A stretch of DNA of 64,000 bases from Cliona cf. orientalis (Eukaryota > Porifera > Demospongiae > Clionaida > Clionaidae), in contig OZ005690.1 in assembly GCA_963930775.1 (NCBI GenBank), positions 12,736,411 through 12,800,410 of the forward strand. Direction: 5' to 3'. Below the pieces are notes generated by a model. The model did not search any database, had not been told where the DNA came from, and saw only the letters and a list, made by a program, of their open reading frames with translations. Both the position numbers and the translations under genes were made by a program. Positions 42,350 to 55,305 of the stretch are shown here, one piece after another (within the stretch, counting starts at the first letter, position 1; the number at the start of each line of letters is the position of its first letter).

Positions 42350-43250
42350 GGTGGCTATTACAAAATCATATCTACGTCCAAAAAGGAAACATGTTTATAG
42401 CAAAGATCAGTTTTCCTTTGGGAGGTTTCATTGATACTGAAAATATTATCATAATATCCATTTCAAAATTAATGATGAAAACGGTACGTGGCACTGTAAA
42501 CAGTATACCTAGCATGATCTTGCTTATTTAGCTACATGTATACATGTGGCATGTTTGTCAATGTGTGATTTCCCAACCAATCCTCATGAGAGGCAAGTGA
42601 ACAACATAATTATTATATTATATGCCGACACAGAAAAGCAACTGCTATGCCACAAACATTCTTGAAAATTATAAAAATATCACCATCCATAATGATTAAA
42701 ACAGGAATAACATGCATAATCTAAGATAAACACATCTCCCTTGATTAATAACATCTCTAATGTAGGCATGACATTGCCACAGTATATGCCGTAGTGTCCT
42801 GGCCGGGTGAGCGCCCATGGGCACTTACAATTTAATATGCATTGCGATCTTGGCCAGCATGGGCGCTTATATACCCGGGACATAATTTTCATACATTTGT
42901 ATAGAACATATGCGGAGGGAACTGTGTAATCTGACCCGAGCAATTAAGGCGTAGAATAAACAATATCAACAGTTTCACAAAATTAATCTATAGTAGCTGT
43001 TTGAGCACAAAATTGTAATAATGATGACTATGACATTGTACAGCTATTATTAATTTTAGAAGTTCTATCTAGTCCAAAAAAAATATTAACTAATATTTTA
43101 TCAAAAATATAAGGTTAGTACTTAAAACTAAGTTACATTTTCAAGTTTAATATTATCACTAGGCTGAGGATGGATTTTAACATCAGTTGAAGTGAGCAAA
43201 TTAATATTGCATCACTAGTATACGAGCAAAGCTTAGTAGGAAGTTAATTC
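42350..43250. repeat. Duplicated block (copy of 5140-6060)
   Basis: Colinear with 5140-6060. It includes the TAGTGTCC small repeat (42787-42886) and the decayed tail exon at 43128-43193. Confidence 0.7.
43128..43193 (-). pseudogene. Orphan copy of the receptor tail exon
   Basis: 22 codons TSTDVKIHPQPSDNIKLENVT and stop, clearly related to the exon at 5924-5992. The acceptor is lost: where 5992 has tttgtctag, this copy has tttgctc. No membrane or hexokinase exons are nearby. Confidence 0.6.
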
Positions 43251-43259
43251 ATAAATAAA

Positions 43260-44220
43260 ATCTTCTTTAAGGGGGTCTCCCCATCAGAAAATTTGTGGAT
43301 ACTTTTTTCTCCAATACCATAGAGGTATGCAAGGGAAAAAATATACCATTGCATGTAATCCTCTCAATGACTCAGAGTTCTTTCTAAAGAACACCTTTTC
43401 AAAACAAGTGGGGTAAATTTTATTTTCAGATTTTTTCTGTACCCCCATAAAATTTATGAAACTCAATGTCATATTATCAAAGATAGACACTTTGGTGCAA
43501 GTTTCATGTCTGTAGGGGGTATAGAAGCTAGCCAATCGAGATATTGATGTCCTAGAACACCAAAAAATCGTCAAAAAAAATAGTAAAAAGTTCGATCATT
43601 TCTAGGATATTATGATTATGTACATGTGCATGTGACATGTAGTGCGTTAACCCTAACTGAGCAGTAGGCATTGTATCCCTAGAGTCAATAACATGCAATT
43701 GGCCAGTGGGTATTCCATTGTACATAATTATTGTGATGTTCCAACTAAAGCCATCCTTCAGAAGACTACTATAGTCATGTAAAATTAATGTGCATAATAA
43801 ACTGCCACACTACACGTAGTACCGATATCTTGAATGCCTTACATTTAGTAAAGTACCCACAACGGGTTGTTTTTGATATTCACCAGTTAACATGCAAACT
43901 TTTTTGTATTAAATATCTATTATCATAATAACTGCTCAACATAATAATAATAATAATAATATTATAATTCTTTCTTATTGTTGAAGTTGCTCACTGCATG
44001 TGCTCAATTTCTGTTACGTAGGTGTAATACTCGACGATCTTTACCTACCCTTATGCATCGCGCAGGTAAAGATCGTCGGACGAACATGCGCTTTGTACTA
44101 CGGTATATACGGGTAAGGACTTTCCCTCTGCCACGTGCATATAGTTAATCATACTTTTAATTAATTATTTTGTTCAAGCTTGCCTGTTGACGACCAATTC
44201 CAATGCTACAGATCATAGCT
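43260..44220. other. Unassigned region with duplicated stretches
   Basis: 43260-43600 is not repeated elsewhere in the window as far as I can see and gives one 96-codon minus frame of no recognised family. 43610-44150 resembles 45320-45500 and 53240-53600, including the palindrome around GACGATCTTTACC (44033) and GGTAAAGATCGTC (44065). Confidence 0.4.
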
Positions 44221-44225
44221 TAGTA

Positions 44226-44510
44226 GCCCGTAGCCAGACATTTTAAAAGGGGGGTGCACATGTGTATGGGTTTAGTGACTACTAATTATGCATGTATTGG
44301 TCACAATTGTTTATTGATTGAGGTGTGATGTTAATAATTATTAGCTACACTAAGTGTGCATGGTTTTGTCAAGCTGATAGAGAGGATAGCATGCAGCCTC
44401 AGTCTGTTGCTCATGCAATTAAGAACTTCTGTGAAATGACATGCAATTATTAGGCTGAAAAAAGGGGGGTGCACGTGCACCCCCCTGCACCCCCCCTGCC
44501 TACGGGCCTG
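44226..44510. mobile_element. CCCGTAGCCAG inverted-repeat element
   Basis: The left end GCCCGTAGCCAGACATTTTA and right end CCCCCTGCCTACGGGCC are inverted and imperfect. GGGGGGTGCACATG near the left is matched by CACGTGCACCCCCC near the right. About 280 bp, non-coding. Confidence 0.5.
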
Positions 44511-45669
44511 TTAGTGCTGGTGCTACATATGCACACCAATACAGCAATATGCACACTAGTGTACCGTGTACACGTGATGATGTACATGTGCATGCATGTG
44601 TATACCTAACTGAATAGTATCCCTTAGTCTCACATGCCAGCCCCTCCTATGCGCATGCATGACTTGTTTGGGGGGGGGGGGGGGGGGGGACATGAGTGAC
44701 TTCAATAACAAATGAATGCACAGGAGTGCAAAACCCTCACCGCTTATACACGCATGCTGTTGTGGGTACTTGATAACTAAATGTAAGCGTATTATTATTC
44801 TTCAATGACAACTTTAAGTTCAGTATCACCAGCCTGAGGAGGATGGTGGCCTTGGTCCCCGATGTTTAACTGGACCATTGAAAAAAAAAATCACTACATC
44901 ATTTCACATCAGTAAGTATGTGCCCAACCACCACCCCCTGCTCCCTTGTATAACAAGCTCTACTGCTAAGTATATTTTGTTTCTATATAGCTGGACCAAT
45001 GTGTTCATGTGTATGTATGCCATTTGATGTAGCTAGGAACTCCTTGCCCGTACGGCATTATGTTCGCTTAACGACCTTTACCTACCATATTCAACTGATA
45101 GGCAAAGATCGTCGAGTGAACACAGTAAAATTAAATTTAATAGACGGGCAAGGAGTTAGCCGACTGTTGCTATATGGTATATATGTATCCACCACGCGCA
45201 TGTGATTAATTAGATTTTTAATTAAATTTTGTTGTTGCCTGTACGTAGCTGATGACCAACTCCAATGTGGTTGAACAGTGCATGCTACTTAGTATACTAG
45301 TGTACTGTGTACGTGTAATAGTGGGGACTTGCATGTGTAGTGCATTAATTTTAACTGAGCAGTAGGTATCCCTAGAGTCAATTAATGTGCAATTGGCCAG
45401 TGGGTATCCCATTGTACATATATAATTATTGTGATGTTCCAACTGAATTAAGCCATCCTTCAGAAGAAGACTACTATAGTCATGTAAATGTTCATAATAA
45501 CCTGTTACACTACATGCTACTGAAAGTAGGTATAAAAAAACCATGTGTAGAACATAGGAAAGCATGCATATGTGCATATGCATAATTATTATCCATATGA
45601 TTTCTGGTAGTGTACCTGAGAATTTGACCCCCGTTTTGTGGGAAATTTCTCGATAGTGTTTGGGAATAG

Positions 45670-46201
45670 TACCGTATCCTCCCGAAAATAAGCCCCCCCT
45701 TTTTCAGCAGTAGACATGACCTAGACTGGGGAGGGGGCTTATTTTCGAATATGCACTTTCCCTCGAATATAAGCCCCCCTTAGCCACCATCGTTGGTCAC
45801 GTACCGCGGGAAATATCCAGGGTTAGCTTGTCTTTTCTCCAAAAGAACGGCAACACGAGGATCGGCGGTAGGAAAAGGACTTGTTGTTCCGTGTGTGTAC
45901 GTCTTTAGAGGAAAGTAAAAGCATCTTGACCGGCTCGTAAGTATCTTCGCCAATCTAGAAGTGCCATATGCATCATAACAGAACAGGCTTTTCTAAAAGC
46001 CAGCATGATCTTTGTACTCGTAGTCAATTGAAGGGCGGAGTTACATACGTACGTGCTCGCGCGTGTATATTATGTGCAGTCTATCTACTTGGTGGGAGGG
46101 GGGCTTATAATCGAGGCAAACATACCTGTGCAAGAACTTGAAGGTCAAAGAGGGGAGGGGGCTTATTTTCGAAGGGGGCTTATTTTCGGGAGGATACGGT
46201 A
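45670..46201. mobile_element. TACCGTA-ended element, tcctcccgaaaataagcc family
   Basis: TACCGTATCCTCCCGAAAAT and ATTTTCGGGAGGATACGGTA are exact terminal inverted repeats; the similarity extends through AAGCCCCC. 532 bp, no transposase seen. Confidence 0.82.
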
Positions 46202-46331
46202 TTGGAATTTGAACTTTCCCACACTATTCCAATCTTGTCTGTGGGAAAAATGAGTATCAAATGTTCTATAGGCATTCAAGATACTAGGTGTATCAAAATT
46301 TAACGTTCTATAGGCATTCAAGACAATCTAG

Positions 46332-46539
46332 TACCGTACGTAGGATGGGTTTTAATAATTATTGCGTTCTAGTCAAGTCAGGCCAAATTGTGAATTTAAT
46401 AATTGCGATGGACGACCTTGTACCGTACCGTAGTATACGTGCACGTTTATATTTGCGAATCTATTAATTGCGAAACATAGAAAAACTCGTAATTCGCAAT
46501 TAATAGATACTCACAATTATTAAAATCCGACCTACGGTA
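46332..46539. mobile_element. TACCGTA-ended element, ggtcggattttaata family
   Basis: The left end TACCGTACGTAGGATGGG and right end TAAAATCCGACCTACGGTA are imperfect inverted repeats. An inner palindrome occurs around ATCTATTAATTGCGAA / AATTCGCAATTAATAGAT. Confidence 0.6.
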
Positions 46540-46989
46540 TCTTGAATGCCTATAGAACATTAATTTTGATACTCATATTAATTTTTATGATACTGGCCAG
46601 GTTGCTTCAGTATGTAATACACCTTAAGAACTGGAACTAGATTTTGTGTTGCTCAACAAAACCTGACTGCCTGCCTGTATATACCCTTAGCACTGAAACT
46701 CAACATGTGTATACCTCTTATGGTTCTTCCAGTCCTACAGATCCTCCAGGGCTTGGTGATCTAAGAGCATCAGCAGCATTATTGAGAATAAAATGCTAAT
46801 TTTCTAAACGCATGCATAGACAAAGTTTAATAAATGGGGAGAGGGATTGGCAACTCATCATAGACACTCAATTAAGTCTATGGTAAATGATACATGCCAT
46901 TATGGAAGAGCAAGGCTTGGGCTTCATCCGTGCATACAACCGACACCATCATGCAGAGCAGCATCCAGTTCAAACTGATGCAGGACAGG

Positions 46990-48400
46990 ATTACATAACA
47001 ATGGAATGAACCCTGAGCTTACCTGAGCAGGCACAGCCAGTGGTTGTCCATGGTCTTTGCTTGAACAATAAATGTGCATGCACAATAAGCATGGATATAC
47101 AAATTCTCTTTGTGTTGGAAAGTGAGAGAATGGCTGCTATGAAGTGAAAGTTGTTGATGTATCCAAGATTTCTAGTACAGAGTGCAGGGTTTATTTTGAT
47201 TTTCCCTATATTATGTGTGTACGCCAAAATTAATTAATTTTGGTAATTTACAGCAACAGTGAAGTAATCGTTTGTGATCGATCTAGTTATAGCTTGTGTA
47301 CACAGCATGTGCTCATGCATACACAAGTTTAGAACCTGAACTGCCAGTGGTAATTGTCTAACTGGATTCAATTTATTGAAAGTAGCTAACTGCACAGGTG
47401 GATGGATAAAGTTAGCGAAAGTGTACTATAGTATACATGACACTGTAGTACTTTTTAGTATAATAACCTATAGCTAGGTACTATTCCATGTAGACAATCT
47501 ATGTACATATTATACTATAGTGATATAAAAATACATGACATGTTGCATTACAAGTATTATAGTGAAACATGCATACTGTGCATGACAGGCTACAGGTAAA
47601 TAGAACTACACATCATGCATGGGATGGGTGCACAGGTGCATACAAATGAGCCCATGCGCGTGCACCTCCCTGGCGACACCACTGTGAACTGGCTTTATTT
47701 GTGATGTACTCCTGTTATTATTATATACATGTACAAAAGTAGTACATAATAGTATAGTCGAAATTTTCAAACGCTCGCTTTGCTGCTCATGAAAGATCAT
47801 TATAAAAATCATTCAGTACCACAATCACAATAAGATACAGCATGCACTGTTAAGACGATGTTTATTATCTTGTATGGCTTTGTGTGGCCATTATTAGAAA
47901 TCTGAAGTCTATAGGTTTCTATGGTGATCTGATGCACTATGACTCCACCCACTGACCACCATAACAGATGTGCAGCTACAGCTATAATAATATTATAACA
48001 ACATCTAACAGTAGTACATGTACATATGTGTACATGACAGTTTTTACTAGTGACAAGGGCTTATCGATCTAAGATCTCTATCACATGCAGCTGCATGACA
48101 TTGTGTTTTGTTTACACGACACTTTGTTAGACTACACCATTAATTTTATTACCCCACGCCCTTGTAGGTACTAGCTACCAAGCTGACCAATGGTGTTCAA
48201 TCGCGACGTCGACGTCCATACTTAACTCGGCCCAGCGTTGCATCTTGACTCTATCGATCAGTGCAGCCCAGCAATTTCAGCTCTGGAAGCGGCGCCTACT
48301 CGCACAGTAGCCGTTGGAACCTCTTTTATAAAGTTTCGAGGAGGGGCAAATTACATATAAACGAAGCCTGGAGCTCTGAAACCACTTAGATCACTTTCAG
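46990..48400. other. Intergenic, nothing recognised
   Basis: AT-rich sequence without a convincing exon, long repeat or element end. Short homopolymer and gtacatgtac palindromes occur, as throughout the window. Confidence 0.4.
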
Positions 48401-48819
48401 AATTCTGAAAATGAGAAAGAGATGGTGAGTTACTTGTGTGATCAAGAAAAAAATGACCCACCCATCATTTTCATATCTGGGCATTGATACTATGATTTAA
48501 ATGTGCACTATAATTTGGAGTCAGTCCAAATTATTAGCTAAATTTGGAGTCCATTCTGACTTTGCTAAGAGCACATGACATAATTTTTTGAATTTTATTC
48601 TGAACCCTTTCCACTGAAATTCCATTTTATCACTATACAAACACTATGATGTGACCCTCACTGTACTCTTAGCCTTTTGTTGACCTTTGCATGATTGGGG
48701 ACCCCCTCCCCCCCCCCCCCCCCCCCCCACAACATGCATGGACTGTATACTATAATTATGAATAATCATTAATGGTAAGTTATAATTAGCCAGTAGTTAA
48801 AGGCTTGAGTAGGCCTCAC

Positions 48820-49275
48820 TGGCGTAAGAACCAGGGGGACTGGGGGGGGGGGGGGGGGGGGGGGGGGGGCAATTGCCCCCCCAGTCATAGATTGGGGGGG
48901 CAGAGCCCCTCTGATTTTTAGACTGCTGTACAAGCCAGGGGGTGGGGCTCACCCTCTGAGGTTTGCACTTTACTTTTTCATCTGTTGCCACAATCAGGGT
49001 TGAGTTATTCATGATTGTGGTGTATCTTAGCCCCACGGTGTATAGATATCAATAATTGTCACATGTGAACACAGATCAGTAGTCACTGATCTGTGTTCAC
49101 ATGTGACAAGCTAAGAGTCCAGAATGTCCTCGAAAATGAACTAGAAAAGCTCTCAATTTTCCTAGGGGAGCATGCCCCCAGACCCCCCTAGCTTTCGCGT
49201 GCTACGCGCGCGTAAAGCGAGTCTTCACCTGCTTACTTTCAGCCCCCCTGCTCAAAAACATCTTCCTACACCACT
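48820..49275. mobile_element. Element related to the CAGTGGCG family, containing a perfect palindrome
   Basis: The left end CACTGGCGTAAGAACCAGGG and right end TTCCTACACCACTGG are inverted and imperfect. Near the left end lies a G run of about 28 bases. Inside is a perfect palindrome: 24-bp arms 49057-49080 and 49085-49108 separated by 4 bp. Confidence 0.5.
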
Positions 49276-49889
49276 GGGCCTGCTGATAAATTTAATGACA
49301 CTTTCAACGGATTGAAAAGAATAGCTAATTTTCGGCAAGGATCGTCATGTAACATGTGTATATGCTATAAATGGGAATAGAATGCGCACATGGATGGAAT
49401 ATTGAATATTAGTTACCGGTCGTAGTGTCCCAGGCAAGCACCCATGTACCTCATTTCATGAAGTAGCTTCTATACAATGTATGGGATTTGATCATGGATA
49501 AGTGCCCATGCGGGCCAAAATCGTGAGTTATGACCCAGGACACTCTACGGTACGTAACCTCAGTGAAACTCAAATAATAATATTATTATTTTTGTGCTGA
49601 ATTTTTACAGTATTCTTATACTGCAGGACGGTTTCAAGCAATTCTATTTATTGTGGACCCTTTTTTCTGGTGAGTGTGATAAGTATAATTTAGCAAAGTT
49701 ACATGTAATTAATGATTGTCATTTGTGTCCATAATATAGAATATAATTGAGTTATTGTTAACAGAACAGGCGATTGAGAAGTGAAATGGAACTTGAAAGT
49801 CCTTTCACAATTAACACCTGTCTTACCAGGCTTATGCTATCTAGTCTTAATTTTATAAAATTAATTACTAGTACTCTTAATTTAATTAG

Positions 49890-50267
49890 CTGCAGCAATT
49901 TGTGTGCTGTGTCAGCAACAACAATTGACCAGTACACTACGTGAGGGAAATTACAGCTGTCAAGGAGAAGAGGTCGTCTTCACTTGTACCGTAAGAGACT
50001 CAACTTTGTCAGTCTTAGTTATTGGCTGGAGAAGTGATGAATATATTGGGCCAGATGCCTTGCTTCAATTCACAACTAACGTTATGCAAGGAGAGAATCG
50101 TACAAGTATGATTAATGGGAATATTACTGCAACACTTACAAGAAACACCAACGATAATGGAGTGCTTATGGTGGTGTCTATGCTACATATTGTAGCTACT
50201 GTGCCTTCTCAGGTGACATGTGGTGTAACTGATAGACAGCCAGTGATTTCAAGGTTCTCCGTCTCAG
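49890..50267 (+). CDS. Gene C Ig-like exon
   Basis: 378 nt, phase 1 to phase 1, clean frame, acceptor taattag and donor gtatat. Paired Cys (YSCQGEEVVFTC and SQVTCGV), a Trp core and N-glycosylation sites. Homologous to the first exon of the hexokinase receptor. Confidence 0.75.
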
Positions 50268-52141
50268 GTATATTATACATACCTTATAATAATATAGATG
50301 TGGAGTCTTTTTAATGCATGGGGTCAGCAGCCTCATGCATATTTATATCTTTGGTTATAAGCGGCCATGCGGGCAAATAATAATTAATTGTGAGTTATTG
50401 GCTTATCGCCTATCGCAAGACTGTGGCTTGCGCTCATACCTAGATCAACGAACTTGATGAATCGGTACCAGCTGTTTTACGTGCGGTTCGCATACCAATC
50501 GTACGCACGCACGTACGTGCATATGGTATGCCATAATGATAATAATAATAATATGGTGTTGAGTGGTCAAAGGTCAAATTAAAGGCACAAAAAGTGGGGC
50601 GGCTAGAGCTGCTCCTGCTGCCCCGCCTCCGACAGTCATGTACGCAATGTAGTACACATGGGATGTTAATTCTTAGCATGTGCACCCTGTAGTACATATA
50701 CATAGCTAATCACAGATTCAGAGAAATTGTGTGCTATCACAGATCTATAGATTATCTAAGATTGCATTTATATAAACCTGGCAACAAAAATCAAATGTAC
50801 ACACATCCATTTTGGAGTAACTTGTGAATTGCATTCCTTATTAATATTAAAGATACATATTATGGCTTCATGATGATTTTTAATATGGAAGTTGTATACT
50901 AGTATGAAGCCACTAATAGGTCTTCAATCACTGCTAGCTGACAATTGTATTCATAGACCACTTATACAAGCATAGATATATAGCTATGAAATTTATTGTG
51001 CATTATTATTCCACCATACATGCATGCGCAGTCGCCCATCTATATGGAATTATGAACTAATTAACACGTTTATCAATCACAAGTTTCATTCATGCACACA
51101 TTATTTCCAGCTGTTCCTGGGGTGCCACAGATGATCAGTGTAGCAGAAATTTCACGACCTCGCAATGATATATATCTGCATCATTCTGGTGCAGTGGGAT
51201 CCTCCTGCTAACAGTGATGCATCTGATATTGACCAGTATATCGTTTATGTTCCATCACGAAACATCAGGGATGACATTTTGTCGTCTACATTAATCACTC
51301 TCACTCTATCGAGCTGTGGTGTTGATGTTCGTGTACAAGTTGCTGCTATGAACCGTTTTGGTTGTGTGGGAATGAATTCTTCTGAAATACAGCCAAGTCC
51401 GTTAGATGATATACCAAATGCTACTGCTGAAGGTGCCTCTACTCCTGCTGCTTCCAGTAAGTATTTAGAAATACCTTGACATTTTATGTGCAATTTTTTT
51501 TTTTTGTAAGTTATGCAGTTTTTGATTTAGAATAATGTTACTACCACTTTCCTGTAATCTGATTGGTCAATAGGAGGTGACTAAGTAGCAATTATAAGTT
51601 ACTTGTAGTAAGTTACTTGTAAATGTTACTTATAAATTTTGGCCAATAGGATCCGTGGTAATTTATAAGAGCTCCAAGGTAAATAGCTGTACTACTATAG
51701 CAACAGTTGTAAAACTCTTAATAATAACTTAGGCCAATGGGATCCACAGTATTTAATTAGTATCCCTCTGTCCCCTTAGTAACACCCTCACTATGCTCGG
51801 GTGTCACAGCTCGGGGCCATTGGGATGCTGAATACTGTAGATCCCTTGTCCTTGGTATCTAACTATTATGTAGTGGCATGATTACTGTATGTATAATAAT
51901 ATACTCTTACTACAGTACAGTGGAAATTTTCGTGGGGTCCAATGTTTGCGGAAGGCCAGTCTTTACGGTTTAAAATTTGTAGACGCATAATGACCATATT
52001 CTATACACTGTATTCTACAATCATACTTATTCGTTAAATCATGAAAATTGGACCCTCGAATACTTCTCGGTATGAGTATGATATTGTGTGTTTCAGTTTC
52101 TCAGTTTCACACTATAGTTTTAGTGTGTAATAATTTCACAG

Positions 52142-52270
52142 GTCAACTTGGTGCTGGTGCTGCAGCCGGGATTGCTATAGTTGTGGCAGTTGTAGTGATA
52201 TCATTCATCTGTATCCTCAGTGTCGTCATTATTGCCTATATTATCTATCGCTATTTCAAAAGAAAAGAAG
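52142..52270 (+). CDS. Gene C transmembrane exon
   Basis: 129 nt, phase 1 to phase 1 (acceptor ttcacag, donor gtacgt). Long Ala/Ile/Val helix followed by YRYFKRKE. It is two bases shorter at its end than the gene A exon, which explains the different exit phase. Confidence 0.7.
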
Positions 52271-53143
52271 GTACGTATACTACCACTATTAGTGCATGTA
52301 TATTTTTATTGGCTTACTGATAGATTTAAGTTATGCAATATGCATGCATGCAGTGGGTAGGGTCTATATATATATAGGTGTAGCCAATAAAGGTTAGTAT
52401 TTGCGACACTCGTGGGCCTTACCGCACAATCTGAAGCACAAAATTTAATGCAATGAAGCCACTTTTTCAATGATTTTGACAGTACTTACGAGTCGTTTAG
52501 TTGCCTATAGATCAGCAATTTTTTGTTGACGACAACGACAGAGAGCGATTGCTCAATCCCTTGCTGTACATATGACAGTGTGCATGGGGTAATAATGTCC
52601 TTGTGTGTTCTATTCCATTCAGCACTTGTAGGAGTGCATTAACTACAAAACTACGTTAAATAATGAGAAAGAGTTTGTACGTTAAATACAACTTTCCAAG
52701 AGAGAATGTTTTTGGGTCGTAGTCTTAATTATTAATTAGTACAGATCCGTCAAAGTCGTCATAAACTTGCTCCATTATGCTTCAAATCATTTGGTAAAAC
52801 CCATGAGCATTGCAATTGAAACGGGCATTTTTATTGGCCACACCCATCACCGGACCCCTTTGTGCTCTCTGCTCATGTGCACAACCCACAACCTAGCTGT
52901 AACATGCCCAGTCTGTCATCTAGAGAAGTAACTTCGTATTGTGTAATTATACACACCCAACAGACACAAGGAAGCATGCATGCACAAGCATGCAACTTTA
53001 CATTCAGTACGGCATGTATAATAATTTACTATTCTATCATAATTATGGTGTTGGTCTCTTAACTTGCTACTATTACTGGCTTTGATAATTTTTAAATGTT
53101 TGTATAACTAATGATGTAGTGATGATTTTTTTCAATGATCCAG

Positions 53144-53227
53144 CTCAACATCGGAGACCAAGGCCACCATCATCCTCAGGCTCAGACCAGTGATATTGAA
53201 TTTGAAGTCGTTGTTAAAAATCAATAA
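53144..53227 (+). CDS. Gene C tail exon
   Basis: After acceptor gatccag, 28 codons in phase 0 end in TAA. The tail-family pattern (NIGDQGHHHPQ, DIEFEV) is best preserved in this frame. Joined in phase 1 it would instead give a 16-residue Pro/Arg/Ser end. Confidence 0.5.
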   Translation, partial: LNIGDQGHHHPQAQTSDIEFEVVVKNQ

Positions 53228-54573
53228 TACGCTTACGTTTAGTCATTAAGTACCCCGGCAACAGGTTGTTTTTGAGCACCAGTTAACATGCAAACTTTTT
53301 TGTATTAAATATCTATTGTCATAATAATTATTATTATTAAACTGCTCAACATATTATAATTCTTTGTTATTGTTGAAGTTGCTCACTGCATGTGCTCCTT
53401 TCTGTTACATAGATGTAATACTCAACGATCTTTACCTACCCTTATGCATCGCGCAGGTAAAGATCGTCGGACGAACATGCGCTTTGCACTACGACATATA
53501 CGGGTAAGGACTTTCCCGATTGTTGTTTACTATCGTGGCGCAGCGGTACGTGTCTGCCACGTGCATGTGGTTAATCATATTTTTAATTAATCAAGCTTGC
53601 CTGTTGACGACCAATTCCAATGCTGCATGTGATTAAACATAACTTAGTGCTGGTGCTACATGCTAGTATAGCAATGTGCACACTAGTGTACTGTGTACAC
53701 GTGATTAGTCTCATATGCCAGCCCCTCCTATGTGCATGCATGAATTGGGGGGGGGGGGGGGGGGGTGGTTGGGCACGTACTTATTGGTGTGAAATGACAC
53801 AATGATACCTACATGTACTTCTCAGTTAAGGTTACATGCACATGTACATGTACATAATCATAATAACCCCACCATTTATGGGTGGCCAGTGGGTATCCCA
53901 TTGTACATAATTATTGTGATGTGTTCCAACTGAAGCCATATATTCTTCAAAAGAAGACTTAGATACTATAGTCACGTAAATATGCATAATGCATATGAAC
54001 TGTCACACTACACCTAGCATCTTGAATGCCTATAGAACATTTGATACTCATATTATGATACTGGCCAGGATGCTTCAGTATAAGTATGTAATTACACCAA
54101 CCAGACTTTGTGTTGCTCAATCAGAACGTACCTGACTGCATGCATGCCTGGCTGTATAATATGTACCCTTAACACTGAAACACATTCCAGTCATGCAACA
54201 CAGTCTCATTCCTAAAACACATTCCAGCCTTGCAACACAAAGTCTCATTCCTAAAACACATTCCAGTCCTGCTACACATTCCCATTAGTAAACAAGGTAG
54301 TTACATACATGTGGGGCTGACCCTTATATAGTACACTTCCCACTGTGCAGTACAATAAGGTATGTACAATACATTGCCTATTATGAGCTAGGTGTACATT
54401 GCCTATTATGAGCTAGGTGTGTTCCTTACATCTTAATGACATTGTACAGTTACAGTAGTAGTTTTACACAAGATCTCCACGAGATGACCAATTCCAACAC
54501 TGCATAATATGGAGCAACTGTCCTATTAGTAGCTCCCTCACTTCCTTCGTATGGAAACTCCAGCATAATTATT

Positions 54574-55052
54574 ACATCCCCAGTATAAATTTACTTTTTT
54601 GCGGTTATAAGGTAATTATGTTGTAATTATGATGTAACCTATGTCGTCATAGCGCTAAAATTCAGAGCCTTTACAGAACACTTCTGAGACCTGAAAATCC
54701 ATAGAATCATATATTAACTTACATACATACCCAGCGAATACATTAAAAGCTGAGTGCTACTTTCTCCGACAAGTAATGCCGGCCGAACTTCACGCGTTCT
54801 CTTGGCTGACGTAATCCTGTGGATAAATAAAGCTAGCCTTGTGCTATTTATAGCACGCGTCATGCCACGACCGATCTGAAGTTCGGAAGCTGTACTGTGC
54901 TGTCGAGTTCATCTCCTTTGATTGAAGCATCGAAACTCGAAGTCGAAAGTTGATCTTAGACGCCATCTCTGCGATTGAGGCCCCGGCATCGAGGTGTGAA
55001 TTGACGACCTTTACCACATGCACCATTAGAACTATGCAGCCACTGGGGATGT
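54574..55052. mobile_element. ACATCCCCAGT inverted-repeat element
   Basis: Ends ACATCCCCAGT at 54574 and ACTGGGGATGT finishing at 55052. 479 bp. It contains GCTGACGTAATCCTGTGGAT and GACGACCTTTACCACATGCA. A full relative is at 62076-62555. Confidence 0.65.
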
Positions 55053-55305
55053 GGTCAAGGGTTCATATAGAATAAAATTTAATGTTTATAGTCTATGTGC
55101 ATGTACTCTCAGCAGCCCTTCGGTTTTCAAAATCACAAGTACATAATTATATAAAAACCTCCTAACAGTGTCTATTTATAGTACAGGTAATGGTAAGCTT
55201 ATAATTAATACAATCATGCATATAATAAAATAAAATTTGTTTGTATGCTAACAAGGCTGGTGGTTATATAAAATAATCAAGTCCTGCTGGTACTTGATAA
55301 CTAAA

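Larger units (their letters stand above)
44795..46760 (-). pseudogene. Orphan 3' end of a hexokinase-receptor copy (two exons)
   Basis: Exon 46760-46715 matches the exon at 56056-56011 (SPSPGGSVGLEEP) but has TAA in frame just before its donor. Exon 44869-44795 after acceptor gtccag reads LNIGDQGHHPPQAGDTELK then VVIEE and stop. Exon order and orientation match the two hexokinase-receptor genes. No hexokinase exons are found upstream, so it is a partial duplicate. A TACCGTA element (45670-46201) sits in its intron. Confidence 0.55.
49627..53227 (+). pseudogene. Gene C: Ig - FN3 - TM - tail paralog of the hexokinase receptor, frameshifted
   Basis: Exons: possible signal exon 49627-49669 (KQFYLLWTLFS, tentative), Ig 49890-50267, FN3 51111-51456, TM 52142-52270 and tail 53144-53227. 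The Ig exon reads LTSTLREGNYSCQGEEVVFTC in two parts, VIGWRSDEYIGPD and NGNITATLTRNTND, close to 22942-23356. The FN3 exon has four extra bases in an ATATAT run at about 51167, so ISRPRND and CIILVQWDPPANSD lie in different frames. The TM exon (QLGAGAAAGIAIVVAVVV...YRYFKRKE) leaves in phase 1, while the tail exon (LNIGDQGHHHPQAQ, DIEFEVVVKNQ) needs phase 0. No linker or hexokinase exons lie between. A truncated, probably dead copy in opposite orientation to its relatives. Confidence 0.65.
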
